DNA of 64,000 nt from Haloferax mediterranei ATCC 33500. Lineage in GTDB: Archaea > Halobacteriota > Halobacteria > Halobacteriales > Haloferacaceae. Both the position numbers and the translations under genes were made by a program. Below the pieces are notes generated by a model. It had not been told where the DNA came from. It saw only the letters and a list, made by a program, of their open reading frames with translations, and did no database searches. Within the stretch, counting starts at the first letter, position 1; the number at the start of each line of letters is the position of its first letter. Positions 8,665 to 17,894 of this stretch are shown here, piece after piece. The stretch is taken from contig NC_017941.2 in assembly GCF_000306765.2 (NCBI RefSeq), forward strand, positions 2,728,001 through 2,792,000, given 5' to 3'.

Positions 8665-9909
8665 ATGGAGCTGCGCGACTTTGTGGACACCTTCCTCCGG
8701 TTCGAGAGCGTCGCCCGCGCCGAGGCCCCGGCACAGCAGTGGTTCAAAAACCGACTGTACGATCTCGGCTTCGAGACGTACGAGTGGACTGCTGACCCGG
8801 TCCGACTCGCTGAGCATCCGTCGTTTCCCGACGACCCCGACGACATCGACACCGGAAACCGCCCGAGCGTCGCCGGCGTCTTCGAGTTTGGTGACCCCGA
8901 CGCCGGACAGACCATCGTCCTCAACGGCCACGTCGACGTGGTTCCCGCCGACGCGGAACTATGGTCACACGACCCGTTTACCCCCAGCTGGGACGACGAT
9001 GGCGTGACCGTCAGCGCTCGCGGCGCAGCCGACATGAAATCCGGCGTCTCGGCGTGCGTCTTCGCCGCAGTAGACCTCCGGGATGCCGTCGAAGCCGGGG
9101 ACCTCGACCTCGACGGCCGGGTCGTCATCGAGAGCGTCGTCGGCGAAGAAGAAGGCGGTATCGGGGCGGCGGCGGCCGCGCTGGACAATCCGTACCCCTT
9201 CGAGCGAGACGCCGCGCTGGTGGCCGAGCCGACGGAACTCGAACCGGTTCTGGCCACCGAAGGGTCGGTGATGAAGCGACTCCACCTCACCGGTCGGACC
9301 GCCCACGCGGCCTCGCGGTGGCGCGGTGTCGACGTACTGCCCAAGTTCGAGCGCATTCGCGAGGCGTTTTTCGAACTCGAAACGGAGCGTACCGAACACG
9401 TTTCGCACCCGCTGTACGACTTTCCGATTCCGTGGCCGGTCTGTGTGGGTCGCGTCGAGGCGGGAACGTGGGCGTCCAGCGTCGCGGGGACGCTCACTGC
9501 CGAGTGGCGACTGGGTGTTGCGCCGGGCGAGACTGTGTCCGAGGTCGAACAGGCGTTCGAAGACCGACTGGCGACCGTCGCCGCAGACGACGAGTGGCTC
9601 TCGGCGAACCCGCCGACGTTCGAGCGCTTCTCCGTTCAGTTCGAACCCGCCGAAATCGACGCCGACGAACCGGTCGTCGAGGCACTACAGACGGCACTCC
9701 GTGAAGCAGACCTCAGTGACGACCCGGTGGGTGCGACCTACGGCGCGGACTCGCGGCATTACGTCGAGGCGGGTATTCCTACGGTACTCTTCGGGCCGGG
9801 AAACATCGAGCAGGCGCACTTCCCCGACGAGACCATCGAGTGGGAAGAAGTCGAGATTGCGCGTGACGTAATTCGAGAGACGGCGCGGCGCTTCCTTCAG
9901 TCGAAGTAG
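8665..9909 (+). CDS. M20-family metallo-deacylase (ArgE/DapE-like)
   Basis: 414 residues from the ATG at 8665 (MELRDFVDTFLRF); a TTG nine codons upstream is less likely. M20 signatures are visible: VLNGHVDVVPAD (first zinc ligand), RGAADMKSGVSA (bridging Asp) and VVGEEEGGIGAA (catalytic and ligand Glu). The dimerisation domain covers about residues 185-295 and begins with LTGRTAHAS-like sequence. A late His is in TVLFGPGNIEQAH. The family removes acyl groups from amino acids, for example acetylornithine or succinyl-diaminopimelate; the substrate here is not certain. Its 3' end overlaps the convergent next gene by 13 bases. Confidence 0.88.
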   Translation: MELRDFVDTFLRFESVARAEAPAQQWFKNRLYDLGFETYEWTADPVRLAEHPSFPDDPDDIDTGNRPSVAGVFEFGDPDAGQTIVLNGHVDVVPADAELWSHDPFTPSWDDDGVTVSARGAADMKSGVSACVFAAVDLRDAVEAGDLDLDGRVVIESVVGEEEGGIGAAAAALDNPYPFERDAALVAEPTELEPVLATEGSVMKRLHLTGRTAHAASRWRGVDVLPKFERIREAFFELETERTEHVSHPLYDFPIPWPVCVGRVEAGTWASSVAGTLTAEWRLGVAPGETVSEVEQAFEDRLATVAADDEWLSANPPTFERFSVQFEPAEIDADEPVVEALQTALREADLSDDPVGATYGADSRHYVEAGIPTVLFGPGNIEQAHFPDETIEWEEVEIARDVIRETARRFLQSK

Positions 9910-10571
9910 GCTTCGAGCGCGTCGGCGACCACGTTACCCGGTTCCGTATCTTCCAGTGAGGCGCGTCGCCGGAGTTCGAGGTACACGTCCGCCGGAAGCG
10001 ACACATCGAGCGTACCGATATCGACGCCGTGGTCGGTGAGCGCCGTAATGACGGGCGTTCCGTCGTTGACCTCGCTTGCGAGGCGGCGAACCTCTCGGAC
10101 GGTCAGTCCCGCATCGAGCGTCGCCCACGCGAGGTGGAGACGGGCGTCGCCGGAGACGCGTGCAATGTGTTTCGCTGCGGTCGGTGCAATCTGTCCGCGG
10201 GCGACGTGCCGCCGAACCGACTGCGGAAGGTCGTGGACGCGGGCCCATTTGCGGATAAACGAGACCGAAACGTCACCATCCGCTCTTTCTGCGGCGCGTT
10301 TGTACGAACCCACGCCGCGGACGAGAGCAGCACAGGCGGCGGCACCGCGGAGCATAAAGACGTGGTCGTCGTCGCCAGCCGTGGACTCGGAGAACGAGCG
10401 GACCGTCCGAGCGGCCTCGGCGACGCTCTCGGGGTCGTTTGGGTCGAACCCGACCGCCTCGTGGGCGCGCTCGCCCGTGACGGCAGGGTCGCCACGGACG
10501 ACAGGTGCGCCGACCGGCTCTCTTCGGTCGGCGGGCACCTGACTGGTGCGTCGGCGTTCGTCGTTCGTCAT
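9897..10571 (-). CDS. Conserved haloarchaeal protein with ParB-like HTH segment (DUF7119-like)
   Basis: 224 residues starting MTNDERRRTSQVPADRREP. The central part, SVSFIRKWARVHDLPQSVRR followed by GQIAPTAAKHIARVSGDAR, resembles the helix-turn-helix region of ParB/KorB proteins. There is no ParB nuclease motif. A DNA-associated role is likely but unproven. The C-terminus (TLDVSLPADVYLELRRRASL) looks like a small dimerisation helix. It converges on the M20 gene with a 13-base overlap. Confidence 0.75.
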   Translation of the reverse strand: MTNDERRRTSQVPADRREPVGAPVVRGDPAVTGERAHEAVGFDPNDPESVAEAARTVRSFSESTAGDDDHVFMLRGAAACAALVRGVGSYKRAAERADGDVSVSFIRKWARVHDLPQSVRRHVARGQIAPTAAKHIARVSGDARLHLAWATLDAGLTVREVRRLASEVNDGTPVITALTDHGVDIGTLDVSLPADVYLELRRRASLEDTEPGNVVADALEAYFD

Positions 10572-10650
10572 CTACGAGTCGGTTACGTGTTCTTGGATAA
10601 AAACATCCCCCTGACTGGCGAGATTCGCGCGCGAGCGGGGTTCGGGCGGG

Positions 10651-10815
10651 TTACTCCTCTCGGGACTCCGAGAGGTGCGACCAGATTTCGGTACAACCGG
10701 CACCGTCTTCGAGGTCCTTGAGGTGAGCGGCTGGGTCGGCTTCGTCGACGTCAGTCGGTGCGTCGGCGTCCGATTCTGGGTCCGGGTCGGGTTCGAGTTC
10801 TGCCTCGCTCGTCAT
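10651..10815 (-). CDS. 54-residue acidic protein of unknown function
   Basis: A short gene starting MTSEAELEPDPDPESDADAP and ending IWSHLSESREE. The N-terminal half is Asp/Glu/Pro repeat-like. The C-terminal half (DPAAHLKDLEDGAGCTEIW) contains one Cys and a predicted helix. Its ATG overlaps the stop of the upstream 29-codon gene (ATGA), which supports real translation. Function unknown. Confidence 0.6.
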   Translation of the reverse strand: MTSEAELEPDPDPESDADAPTDVDEADPAAHLKDLEDGAGCTEIWSHLSESREE

Positions 10816-10901
10816 GCGTCATCCTCCGTCGACTGGTCAAACAGTTCGGGGGCGACATCGGCGGAGGCGTGTTGTCGAACGGCGGTGCGGTGGTCACTCA
10901 T
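10812..10901 (-). CDS. 29-residue microprotein, translationally coupled to next gene
   Basis: Starts at 10901 and reads MSDHRTAVRQHASADVAPEL, then FDQSTEDDA. Its stop overlaps the start of the 54-residue gene downstream by four bases, an arrangement typical of operons in this genome. It has third-position GC bias like a real gene. No family recognised. It might be a leader peptide for the downstream gene. Confidence 0.5.
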   Translation of the reverse strand: MSDHRTAVRQHASADVAPELFDQSTEDDA

Positions 10902-11119
10902 CATCCACCTATACTGAGGGCTCCTGCATAAGGGAATCCGCACCTGTAATGTGTACCCCCACTCCCGGGTACCGGAAGGGGTTGCCACTACCTCAGACGG
11001 CCGAAATCACCCGAAACCACCAGACAATGATGAAGTTAGCGCGATAACCACCGTCGTGCTCCCCCGCGGGGATTGCGGCCGCCGTCTCACATAGGTAGAC
11101 GGAGCACTGACGGGGACAC

Positions 11120-11443
11120 ATGAGCGTCTCCCTGCGCGTCCTCGATGACGGGGCGTGGGTCTCCGTGAACGACGCCAGAGAAGTAAGCGTGAGCGAACTC
11201 TGGCGGCTTAATGCCCCTGCATTCTGCGGTTGTGAGCTTCCGGACTTCGTCGTAGAGAACGTCCTCTCGGTCGGTGCGGACGGACGAACCGTCTCGGCGA
11301 AAGTGTACGGCCAGTGCATCGCCTGTGGTGAAACGGGCGTCCCCGGTTGGGTTCCCGTTGGCCGACTCTCAGACGGCGAATTTACCGATATCGCCCGTGA
11401 GAGCGTGGTTCTCCCCGTTCGGAACGACGGCGATATAACATAG
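11120..11443 (+). CDS. Small Cys-containing protein upstream of nitrite/sulfite reductase
   Basis: 107 residues starting MSVSLRVLDDGAWVSVNDAR. Four cysteines occur as a CGC pair near residue 36 (APAFCGCELPDF) and CIAC near residue 70 (YGQCIACGETG), giving a likely metal site. The remainder looks like a compact beta-rich domain. It is 88 bases upstream of the reductase and in the same direction, so co-expression is plausible. I do not know its function; a DUF8134-like assignment is a guess. Confidence 0.7.
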   Translation: MSVSLRVLDDGAWVSVNDAREVSVSELWRLNAPAFCGCELPDFVVENVLSVGADGRTVSAKVYGQCIACGETGVPGWVPVGRLSDGEFTDIARESVVLPVRNDGDIT

Positions 11444-11531
11444 GCAATTATTTCCCCTTTTGGGCAGCACCGGGAAGGGTTGACGGTACGCTCGGGGCCT
11501 TACGTAGGCAAATGTATGGATATTCGTACGA

Positions 11532-13310
11532 ATGCCCACGGACGTCGAACGTTGGAAATCAGAGGTCTACGGTAACGAGATACGAGAGCATCTGTTCCGT
11601 TTCGCCGAGGAGGGCTGGGACGCTATCCCCGAAGACGAGCGGGACGCCTGGTTCGAGCGCTTCAAATGGTGGGGACTGTACCACCAGCGCAACGGACAGG
11701 AGTCCTATTTCATGATGCGAATCGGGACGCCGAACGGCGTGCTGACGCCCGGACAGACCGAGGTCGTCGCTGAAGTCGCCGACGAGTACGCTCGCGGTCC
11801 GGCCGAAAATCCGATATTCGGTAACGGCTACGTCGACTGGACGACTCGTCAGTCCATCCAGCTGCACTGGATAAAGCTAGAGGATATCCCGGAACTCTTC
11901 GACAAGCTCGAATCTGTCGGCCTCTCCACCCAGCAGGCCTGTGGTGACTCGTGGCGCAACATCGTCGGCTGTCCCGTCGCCGGCAAGGACAAACACGAGC
12001 ACGTCGACGCGCTGCCCGTCGCGATGGAGCTCAACGAGACGTTCAAGGGCAACGACGACCACTCGAACCTCCCCCGCAAGTGGAAGGTCTCTATCACCGG
12101 CTGCCGCGAAGGCTGTGGCCAAGGCGACATCAACGACCTCGCGCTCGAACCCGCGACCAAGGAAATCGACGGTGAGGAGACGAAAGGCTTCAACATCCGT
12201 ATCGGCGGCGGCCTCTCCCGTAACGAGCCACGGCTCGCCCGCGACATCGACGTCTTCGTGACGCCGGAACAGGCCGCGGAGGTCTCGGGGGCCATCTCCG
12301 CGCTCTTCCGTGACAACGGCGACCGCGAGAACCGCTACAACGCCCGCATCAAGTTCCTGATGGACGAGTGGGGCGCGGAGAAGTTCCGCAACGTCCTGCA
12401 GGAGGAGTACGTCGACTTCGAACTGGAGACTGCAGGCGAGGACCTGCGCTCGGAGTACTCCTACAACTCCGGCTACGCTAACGGCGGCCACGCGGACCAC
12501 GTCGGTATCCACGAGCAAGCCGACGGCAACTACTACGTCGGTCTCAACGTCCTCGTCGGCCGCATGGGCGTCGACGAGACGAAAGAACTCGCCCGCGTCG
12601 CCGACGAATACGGCTCCGGCGAAGTCCGCGTCACCCAGCGCCAGAACGTCATCATCACTGACGTGCCCGAGGAGAAACTCGACGCGCTGCAGGAAGAAGA
12701 CCTCCTCGAACACTACTCGCCCGACCCCCACCCGTTCATGCGCGGCTCTATCGCCTGTACGGGGACCGAGTTCTGTTCGCTCTCTATCGTGGAGACGAAG
12801 AACCGGCAGGTTCGCTACGCTCGCTGGCTGAAGGAGAACGTCGAACTACCCGAAGGCGTCGAGGACTTCCACATCCACCTCTCGGGTTGTACGGCCTCCT
12901 GCGCCCAGCCCCAGATCGCCGACGTGAGTCTTCGCGGTATGAAGACCCGCAAAAATGGGGACCCGGTCGAGGCGCTCGACATCGGTCTCGGCGGCGGTCT
13001 CGGCGAGAACCCGAACTTCGCCGAGTGGGTCACCCAGCGCGTCCCCGTCGACGAGGTGCCCGGCGCTATCAAGAACCTGCTCGCGAACTTCGAGGAGCGT
13101 CGCGAGGGCGACGAGACCTTCCGAGAGTTCGTCGCTCGGACGGACGAAGAGGACCTCGCCGAACTGGTCGAACCCGAAGAGACCAGCTACGAGGACCCGA
13201 TGATGCACAACACGAAGCGCACGTGGTACCCCTACGCCGAAGACGACAGCCTCGATGCGAGTCCCGCGCCGACGGCGGGCGACGGGACGCCCATCGCCAG
13301 CGACGACTGA
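11532..13310 (+). CDS. nirA: Siroheme ferredoxin-dependent nitrite/sulfite reductase
   Basis: 592 residues. Two ferredoxin-like half domains are each followed by a siroheme/4Fe-4S domain. The cluster cysteines are ACTGTEFCSLS (C-x5-C, near residue 412) and SGCTASCAQPQ (C-x3-C, near residue 455). The first repeat has SGCREGCGQGDI-type sequence near residue 195. The enzyme performs six-electron reduction of nitrite to ammonia or sulfite to sulfide using reduced ferredoxin. Motifs alone do not separate these two activities. No nitrate reductase, transporter or siroheme gene is adjacent. ATG 11532 was chosen because MPTDVERWKSEVYG aligns with family starts. Confidence 0.88.
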   Translation: MPTDVERWKSEVYGNEIREHLFRFAEEGWDAIPEDERDAWFERFKWWGLYHQRNGQESYFMMRIGTPNGVLTPGQTEVVAEVADEYARGPAENPIFGNGYVDWTTRQSIQLHWIKLEDIPELFDKLESVGLSTQQACGDSWRNIVGCPVAGKDKHEHVDALPVAMELNETFKGNDDHSNLPRKWKVSITGCREGCGQGDINDLALEPATKEIDGEETKGFNIRIGGGLSRNEPRLARDIDVFVTPEQAAEVSGAISALFRDNGDRENRYNARIKFLMDEWGAEKFRNVLQEEYVDFELETAGEDLRSEYSYNSGYANGGHADHVGIHEQADGNYYVGLNVLVGRMGVDETKELARVADEYGSGEVRVTQRQNVIITDVPEEKLDALQEEDLLEHYSPDPHPFMRGSIACTGTEFCSLSIVETKNRQVRYARWLKENVELPEGVEDFHIHLSGCTASCAQPQIADVSLRGMKTRKNGDPVEALDIGLGGGLGENPNFAEWVTQRVPVDEVPGAIKNLLANFEERREGDETFREFVARTDEEDLAELVEPEETSYEDPMMHNTKRTWYPYAEDDSLDASPAPTAGDGTPIASDD

Positions 13311-13404
13311 GCGTCGTCCCGGGCGTTCAGTACCTACATTTCGACACAGAAACCCGTCTGTCTCCACGCGACCTATTTACGGGAACACCGACTATCGACT
13401 ACAA

Positions 13405-13689
13405 ATGCCAAATCGCATCCTGAAGGTCAACGCGTACACGACGCTCGACCTCGTCGACGGCACGGCGAAGGGTCACGACTTCGAGGAATCCGCGTTCGCG
13501 GTCCTCAACGTCACGTCGCCGCGGAAGAACCCCGACGAAATCACGCTCGGACTCGAACTCGACGGGACGCAACTCGACGCGCTCCCCCCGCACGCAGACA
13601 CGGTAACGCTCTCACCCGAAGAGGCACGCACGCTGGCGGCCGACCTCGAAAAACACGCCGACCGGGTCGAAGCCGCACGCGACGACTAA
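13405..13689 (+). CDS. Conserved haloarchaeal protein (DUF6360-like)
   Basis: 94 residues starting MPNRILKVNAYTTLDLVDGT from the ATG at 13405. It has alternating beta-strand pattern and ends in a helix (EARTLAADLEKHADRVEAA). It follows the nitrite/sulfite reductase by 94 bases in the same direction. A partner role is possible but not shown. No catalytic motif seen. Confidence 0.75.
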   Translation: MPNRILKVNAYTTLDLVDGTAKGHDFEESAFAVLNVTSPRKNPDEITLGLELDGTQLDALPPHADTVTLSPEEARTLAADLEKHADRVEAARDD

Positions 13690-14083
13690 GCGCAGCCTTC
13701 CGATTTTCTGAGAACTCAAAACGCACTACCAGCGGGTATCCCGTCGCGGTTGGCGGATAGTTCAACTACCACTGGCGAGTTCTCCGAGTGCCACCGACGA
13801 ATCCCTCGACCACCGGCGGACACACCATCCACCGCCTCGTGACAACACCGACCATGGTTACTTTTACCTCGTGATACGAAACGTTCGATTACAAACTAGC
13901 TATCGAATTTTTCATCCACACATCAACAAACCCAATCGGTAGACATATGAATATGAATCTCGCAGCGTGAAGTGTGCTAGAGACGACGCCTTCACACCGT
14001 CCACGCATCGCGCGTAGACCGCTTTCTACCTCCCGCGCTCACCCGGCGAATCGAACGCCGGTCACAGCGCGGGGGGTGGTGGC
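13690..14083. other. Gene-free stretch, 394 bases
   Basis: No supported coding sequence on either strand. The part at about 13,890-13,970 is AT-rich and may carry regulatory DNA for the exporter gene that begins at 14,084. A convincing TATA box within 30 bases of that GTG start was not found. No tRNA or hairpin of note seen. Confidence 0.5.
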
Positions 14084-15004
14084 GTGAGCCGTCATCGGAC
14101 CCTCGTTCTCTTCGTCGCGGCGGCGGTGCTGTTCGGCACCTCCTTCGTCGGCATCAAGGCCGCTATCGATGTCGTTCCGCCGGTGCTGTTCGCGGCGTTT
14201 CGCGTCGACGTGGCCGCAATCGTCTTACTGAGCCTCGTTATCGTCCGCGGCGGCTACTGGCGGCCGCGGAGTCGCGCCGACGTATTCGGTATCCTCGCCA
14301 GCGGCGCGTTCGTCCTCGGTGCGAACAACGTGCTTCTCTTCCTCGGTCAGCAGCACGCGACGACCGGGGCCGCGGCCGTCATGTACAGCCTCATGCCGGT
14401 CGTCTCGCCGGTGTTCGCCGTGTTGCTCCTCGACGATGAGCGTATCTCGGCGGTCGACGCCGTCGGCATTCTACTCGGACTCGTCGGCGTCGTCGTCATT
14501 GTCGGCCCGGAGAGCGTTCTCGGCGGTGGAAGCATCGGACAGGCGCTCGTCGTCGGGTCGGCGCTCTCGGTCGCGTTCGGGACCGTGCTGCTCAAGCGGA
14601 TTGACCCCGACATCGGAACCCTGCCACTGACTGCGTGGGCGATGGCAGCCGCCGCCGTCGGCATCCACATCGTCAGCATCGGCTTCGGCGAATCACCCGC
14701 GCAGGTGGCGTGGTCGCCGACTATCGTCGCCGCGATTCTCTACGTGGGGATGCCCGCGACGGCGGCCGCCTATCCGGTGTACTTCGCACTGCTCGCCGAG
14801 GCCGGGCCGGTTCGGGGGAACCTCGTCGCCTACGCGATGCCAATCGTCGCGACCATCACCGGGTGGGCGTTCCTCGGCGAGACGATTTCGTCGGCAACTG
14901 TACTCGGCTTCGGCGTTATCGTCTCCGGGTTCGTGTTGGTTCAGCGCGAGAGCGTCGTTCGAGTCATCGGCTCAGTCGATGGGTGGTCTGTAGACGCAGA
15001 GTAG
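14084..15004 (+). CDS. EamA-family (DMT) transporter
   Basis: 306 residues from a GTG start (MSRHRTLVLFVAAAVLFGTS). It has ten hydrophobic segments arranged as two EamA halves. The first half opens AAAVLFGTSFVGIKAAID. The second half closes with AYAMPIVATITGWAFLGETI, the usual EamA repeat ending. It is predicted to export a small metabolite across the cell membrane. It is a single gene; a homologue lies at 17,895-18,833 on the other strand. Confidence 0.88.
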   Translation: MSRHRTLVLFVAAAVLFGTSFVGIKAAIDVVPPVLFAAFRVDVAAIVLLSLVIVRGGYWRPRSRADVFGILASGAFVLGANNVLLFLGQQHATTGAAAVMYSLMPVVSPVFAVLLLDDERISAVDAVGILLGLVGVVVIVGPESVLGGGSIGQALVVGSALSVAFGTVLLKRIDPDIGTLPLTAWAMAAAAVGIHIVSIGFGESPAQVAWSPTIVAAILYVGMPATAAAYPVYFALLAEAGPVRGNLVAYAMPIVATITGWAFLGETISSATVLGFGVIVSGFVLVQRESVVRVIGSVDGWSVDAE

Positions 15005-15080
15005 CGCGGACCCTCTGGGTGGAATATTCTGTTCAGTTCTGTTCAGTTCAGTTGTCTCGTGTGAGTTGGGACAGGAGGGT

Positions 15081-16727
15081 TCACTTGACCTCAGCTTTTC
15101 GACGGAAGACAGCCGTACCGAACAGAGCGAGGCTTACTCCGATAAATAGGAATGGAACACCCGTCTCGATACTCGCAGTCGTTGCGCCGACGAAATCAAG
15201 CGGCACAGCCCTGTTGAGTGGGCCGACGTACCACACCATCAAGTACACGACCTCGAACAACCACGAAGACCGACTCCAGATCCCTGTCATAATTGCCAAC
15301 GAGGGGCCAAACAGAATACCGCTCACGTACCCGAGTAGCAGTCCCGTCTGGCCGGTACTGACGAACAATACCAGCGTGCCACCACCGATACTCATAGCCA
15401 CGACGACGCCAGCAAGCCACTCCGCAATGAGTTGTCTCTCTGCGTATTTTGATGAGAGTACCAGCACCGTCATCCTGTTTTTCACCGTCCGGACGCCCAT
15501 CTCCGACCAGATGAATATCGGCCAGACAAATGCGAGTGGGAGAACGATATTACGGAAGGGAGCAACTTCGACGTCTGATGGACCAGCACTCACGAGGCTG
15601 ATAATTGGACTGACAGCGAGAACAATCGCGCCGACATACCACCACCATCGGTGACCACGTAGCGCAAGCCGCACCTCGGCGGCAACAAGTCGGGTGAAAC
15701 TACCGGCATTACGGTCTTTGACTGGCGTTAGCGAGAGCGAACTGGTTGACGGTGGTTCGGCCTCGTCGTCGGCAGCATCATCTCCTCGGTCGAATGGCAG
15801 TACCGAAACAAGTCTCGATATCCACCCGGCGGACTCCGACGATTTACCCGAAGGTGTCCGGTCAAACAGTACTGTGGCGGCAAGCACGATAACGGCAGCA
15901 GGGAGCGACAATCCAGCGCGTTGGAGATATATCCAGACAGGCCAACTCCCACCGTCGTAGCGAAACGTCTCGGTACCGTCCAGTGTTCCAATCGATGGTG
16001 TCCCACCACTGTAATTCGGTACTTCAGTCAGGAGTGAATCGACTGTTAAGTCGTATATCGAAATATGTCCCATTATGTCTCCAGCTTTCGTAGAGAGTGG
16101 AACTGCTCCGGGGAGTGAATTCTGGGCAGATGCTAACGCGGCTAAGGAGAATGTTGCCAGAAGAATATAGGAGATATTCCCGAGAGTGCCATTCAGTTGC
16201 TTGACCGTTTCAAAGAAAAGCGATACTGCTCCGACGAGGAGGCAAACCGGAAATGCGAACGCAAGCAGCGGTGCTAAAAGTGGAACCGGATTCGTTGGCC
16301 CGACACCGTGAATCGCGTGGTTGGCAATTGTTGCAAACCCAAGCGTAAAGAGGATGACCACGCCGAGAGCGATGTTGCTCAGCCACTTCCCGGCCAGATA
16401 CGCCCAGTCGGACACTGGTGTACTTGCGACCAATTGGTCAACATTATGCAGACGGTCGCGTTCAAGGCTATTTTTCATCAAGTAGAACCCTCCGAACAGG
16501 ACAACAGCTGACCCGGTGAGTCCCGCCTTCAATCCAACGAATGCTGCCGTGTTCACGCCGCGGTAATTCGTTATCGTGCCACTGTCGGTGACTTGGTAGG
16601 CGAGTTCAATCTGACCCACATTGACGAGATAACCAATATACGCGATTACGGCGAGCACAACGAGCAAGCGCCGTGACCGGACTCGTTCCAGAAAATCCGC
16701 TCTCGCAATGTGGTAGAGTCGGCGCAT
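15081..16727 (-). CDS. ABC exporter permease
   Basis: 548 residues starting MRRLYHIARADFLERVRSRR at 16727, two bases after the ATPase stop. An in-frame ATG at 16739 would overlap the ATPase. It has about 11-12 hydrophobic segments in two halves split by a soluble linker near residue 310 (VLPFDRGDDAADDEAEPP). The second half repeats the opening pattern (FTRLVAAEVRLALRGHRWWW). This is an ABC-2-like fused permease. Codon use is slightly more AT-rich than its neighbours. Confidence 0.85.
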   Translation of the reverse strand: MRRLYHIARADFLERVRSRRLLVVLAVIAYIGYLVNVGQIELAYQVTDSGTITNYRGVNTAAFVGLKAGLTGSAVVLFGGFYLMKNSLERDRLHNVDQLVASTPVSDWAYLAGKWLSNIALGVVILFTLGFATIANHAIHGVGPTNPVPLLAPLLAFAFPVCLLVGAVSLFFETVKQLNGTLGNISYILLATFSLAALASAQNSLPGAVPLSTKAGDIMGHISIYDLTVDSLLTEVPNYSGGTPSIGTLDGTETFRYDGGSWPVWIYLQRAGLSLPAAVIVLAATVLFDRTPSGKSSESAGWISRLVSVLPFDRGDDAADDEAEPPSTSSLSLTPVKDRNAGSFTRLVAAEVRLALRGHRWWWYVGAIVLAVSPIISLVSAGPSDVEVAPFRNIVLPLAFVWPIFIWSEMGVRTVKNRMTVLVLSSKYAERQLIAEWLAGVVVAMSIGGGTLVLFVSTGQTGLLLGYVSGILFGPSLAIMTGIWSRSSWLFEVVYLMVWYVGPLNRAVPLDFVGATTASIETGVPFLFIGVSLALFGTAVFRRKAEVK

Positions 16728-16728
16728 A

Positions 16729-17604
16729 TTAGCCCCCATCCTGTTGGTCGATTCTCTGAAGGTACGCATCCTCCAGCGTCGGAGAAACCGGTGTCGCATC
16801 GTCTGTCGGGGGTGTCTCTGCTATCAGTCGAGCCTTGACACCGTCAGCGCGCTGGACACTGCTACACACCTGATACTCTTCCCGAAGCGTAGACAATTCG
16901 CTGCGCGGAACGAGACACTCATACACATTCCCAGTGACGTGACTGACAAGTTCCTCAACGTTCGCGTGGGTTACCAATCGACCCTCGTCGAGGATGGCGA
17001 TTTTGTTCGCAGTCGCTTCAACGTCCGGGACAATATGTGTCGAGAGGATAACAACCCGACCGGCAGCAGTGTTGGACAGGGCGCTTCGCAAGCGGACCCG
17101 TTCTTCGGGGTCTAACCCGACTGTCGGTTCGTCGGCGATGAGCAGGTCCGGGTCGTTGAGCAACGCCTGTGCGATACCAACCCGCTGACGCATCCCGCCC
17201 GAGAACGTCTTGAGCTTTCGATTTCGAACGTCTACCAGATTCGTGAGAGATATCATCTCATCGGTTCGCGCACTCGCGGTCTCGCTGTCGAGACCACGCA
17301 ACGCTGCCATATACTCGAGGAACTCTTCGAGCGTTAAATCAGGGTAGACGCCGAAATTCTGCGGCAAGTAACCGAGAACCGACCGGACGGTATCGGGCGA
17401 CTCGAGGATGTTCGTCCCCTCCCAGAAGGCGGTGCCGCTCGTTGGTTTCATAACCGTCGTGAGAATGCTCATGAGGGTGGATTTTCCGGCCCCATTCGGA
17501 CCTAACAGGCCGTGAATCCCTTCATCCAATTCCAGAGAAACGTCGCGTATGCCCCAAACATCCTCTGTATATTTCTTTCCCAGTGACTCGGTGCGAAGCT
17601 TCAT
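16729..17604 (-). CDS. ABC exporter ATPase
   Basis: 291 residues. Walker A is GLLGPNGAGKSTLMSIL near residue 33, the Q-loop region is LGYLPQNFGVYPDLTLEEF, the signature is FSGGMRQRVGIAQALL near residue 139, and Walker B is DLLIADEPTVGLDP. The switch His is in VVILSTHIVPD. It energises the permease encoded directly downstream; substrate unknown. The C-terminal 70 residues form the regulatory tail common in drug or antibiotic exporters. Upstream AT-rich DNA at 17,605-17,660 probably contains the operon promoter. Confidence 0.92.
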   Translation of the reverse strand: MKLRTESLGKKYTEDVWGIRDVSLELDEGIHGLLGPNGAGKSTLMSILTTVMKPTSGTAFWEGTNILESPDTVRSVLGYLPQNFGVYPDLTLEEFLEYMAALRGLDSETASARTDEMISLTNLVDVRNRKLKTFSGGMRQRVGIAQALLNDPDLLIADEPTVGLDPEERVRLRSALSNTAAGRVVILSTHIVPDVEATANKIAILDEGRLVTHANVEELVSHVTGNVYECLVPRSELSTLREEYQVCSSVQRADGVKARLIAETPPTDDATPVSPTLEDAYLQRIDQQDGG

Positions 17605-17894
17605 GATAGGTAATCTATGAATCGTGCAAATGTGTTTTTTGATTGATTTGATGTTGTGTCGATAGATGGGAGAAGATAATTTCCATGTTCACTCGGAGTT
17701 CCCAGACTTCGAGATTGGCTTGCAACGTCCAAATCTGCTTGGGAGACGTCACCTCTCGCTGGTAGAACCAATTATGCTTCCGGAAAGTAACAGCCCTCTT
17801 GTTGCGGCTTTCACCGAGTTTAGCCAGAATGAGAACAGGAGAACAAGTGTGAGATTCAGAGGCGTGCTAAACCTGTTTCCAGAGAGGTAACAGC
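17605..17894. other. Intergenic region between ABC operon and EamA gene
   Basis: 290 bases. The right part is AT-rich and unlike the flanking genes in composition. A hydrophobic frame on the minus strand (LNLTLVLLFSFWLNSV) is present, but it has no start and no recognised family, so it may be a gene relic or chance. A short plus-strand frame at 17,666-17,890 is also unsupported. Confidence 0.4.

Noticed and set aside
17666..17890. Plus-strand 74-codon frame in an intergenic region
   Set aside because: No recognised family, poor codon bias and no clear promoter.
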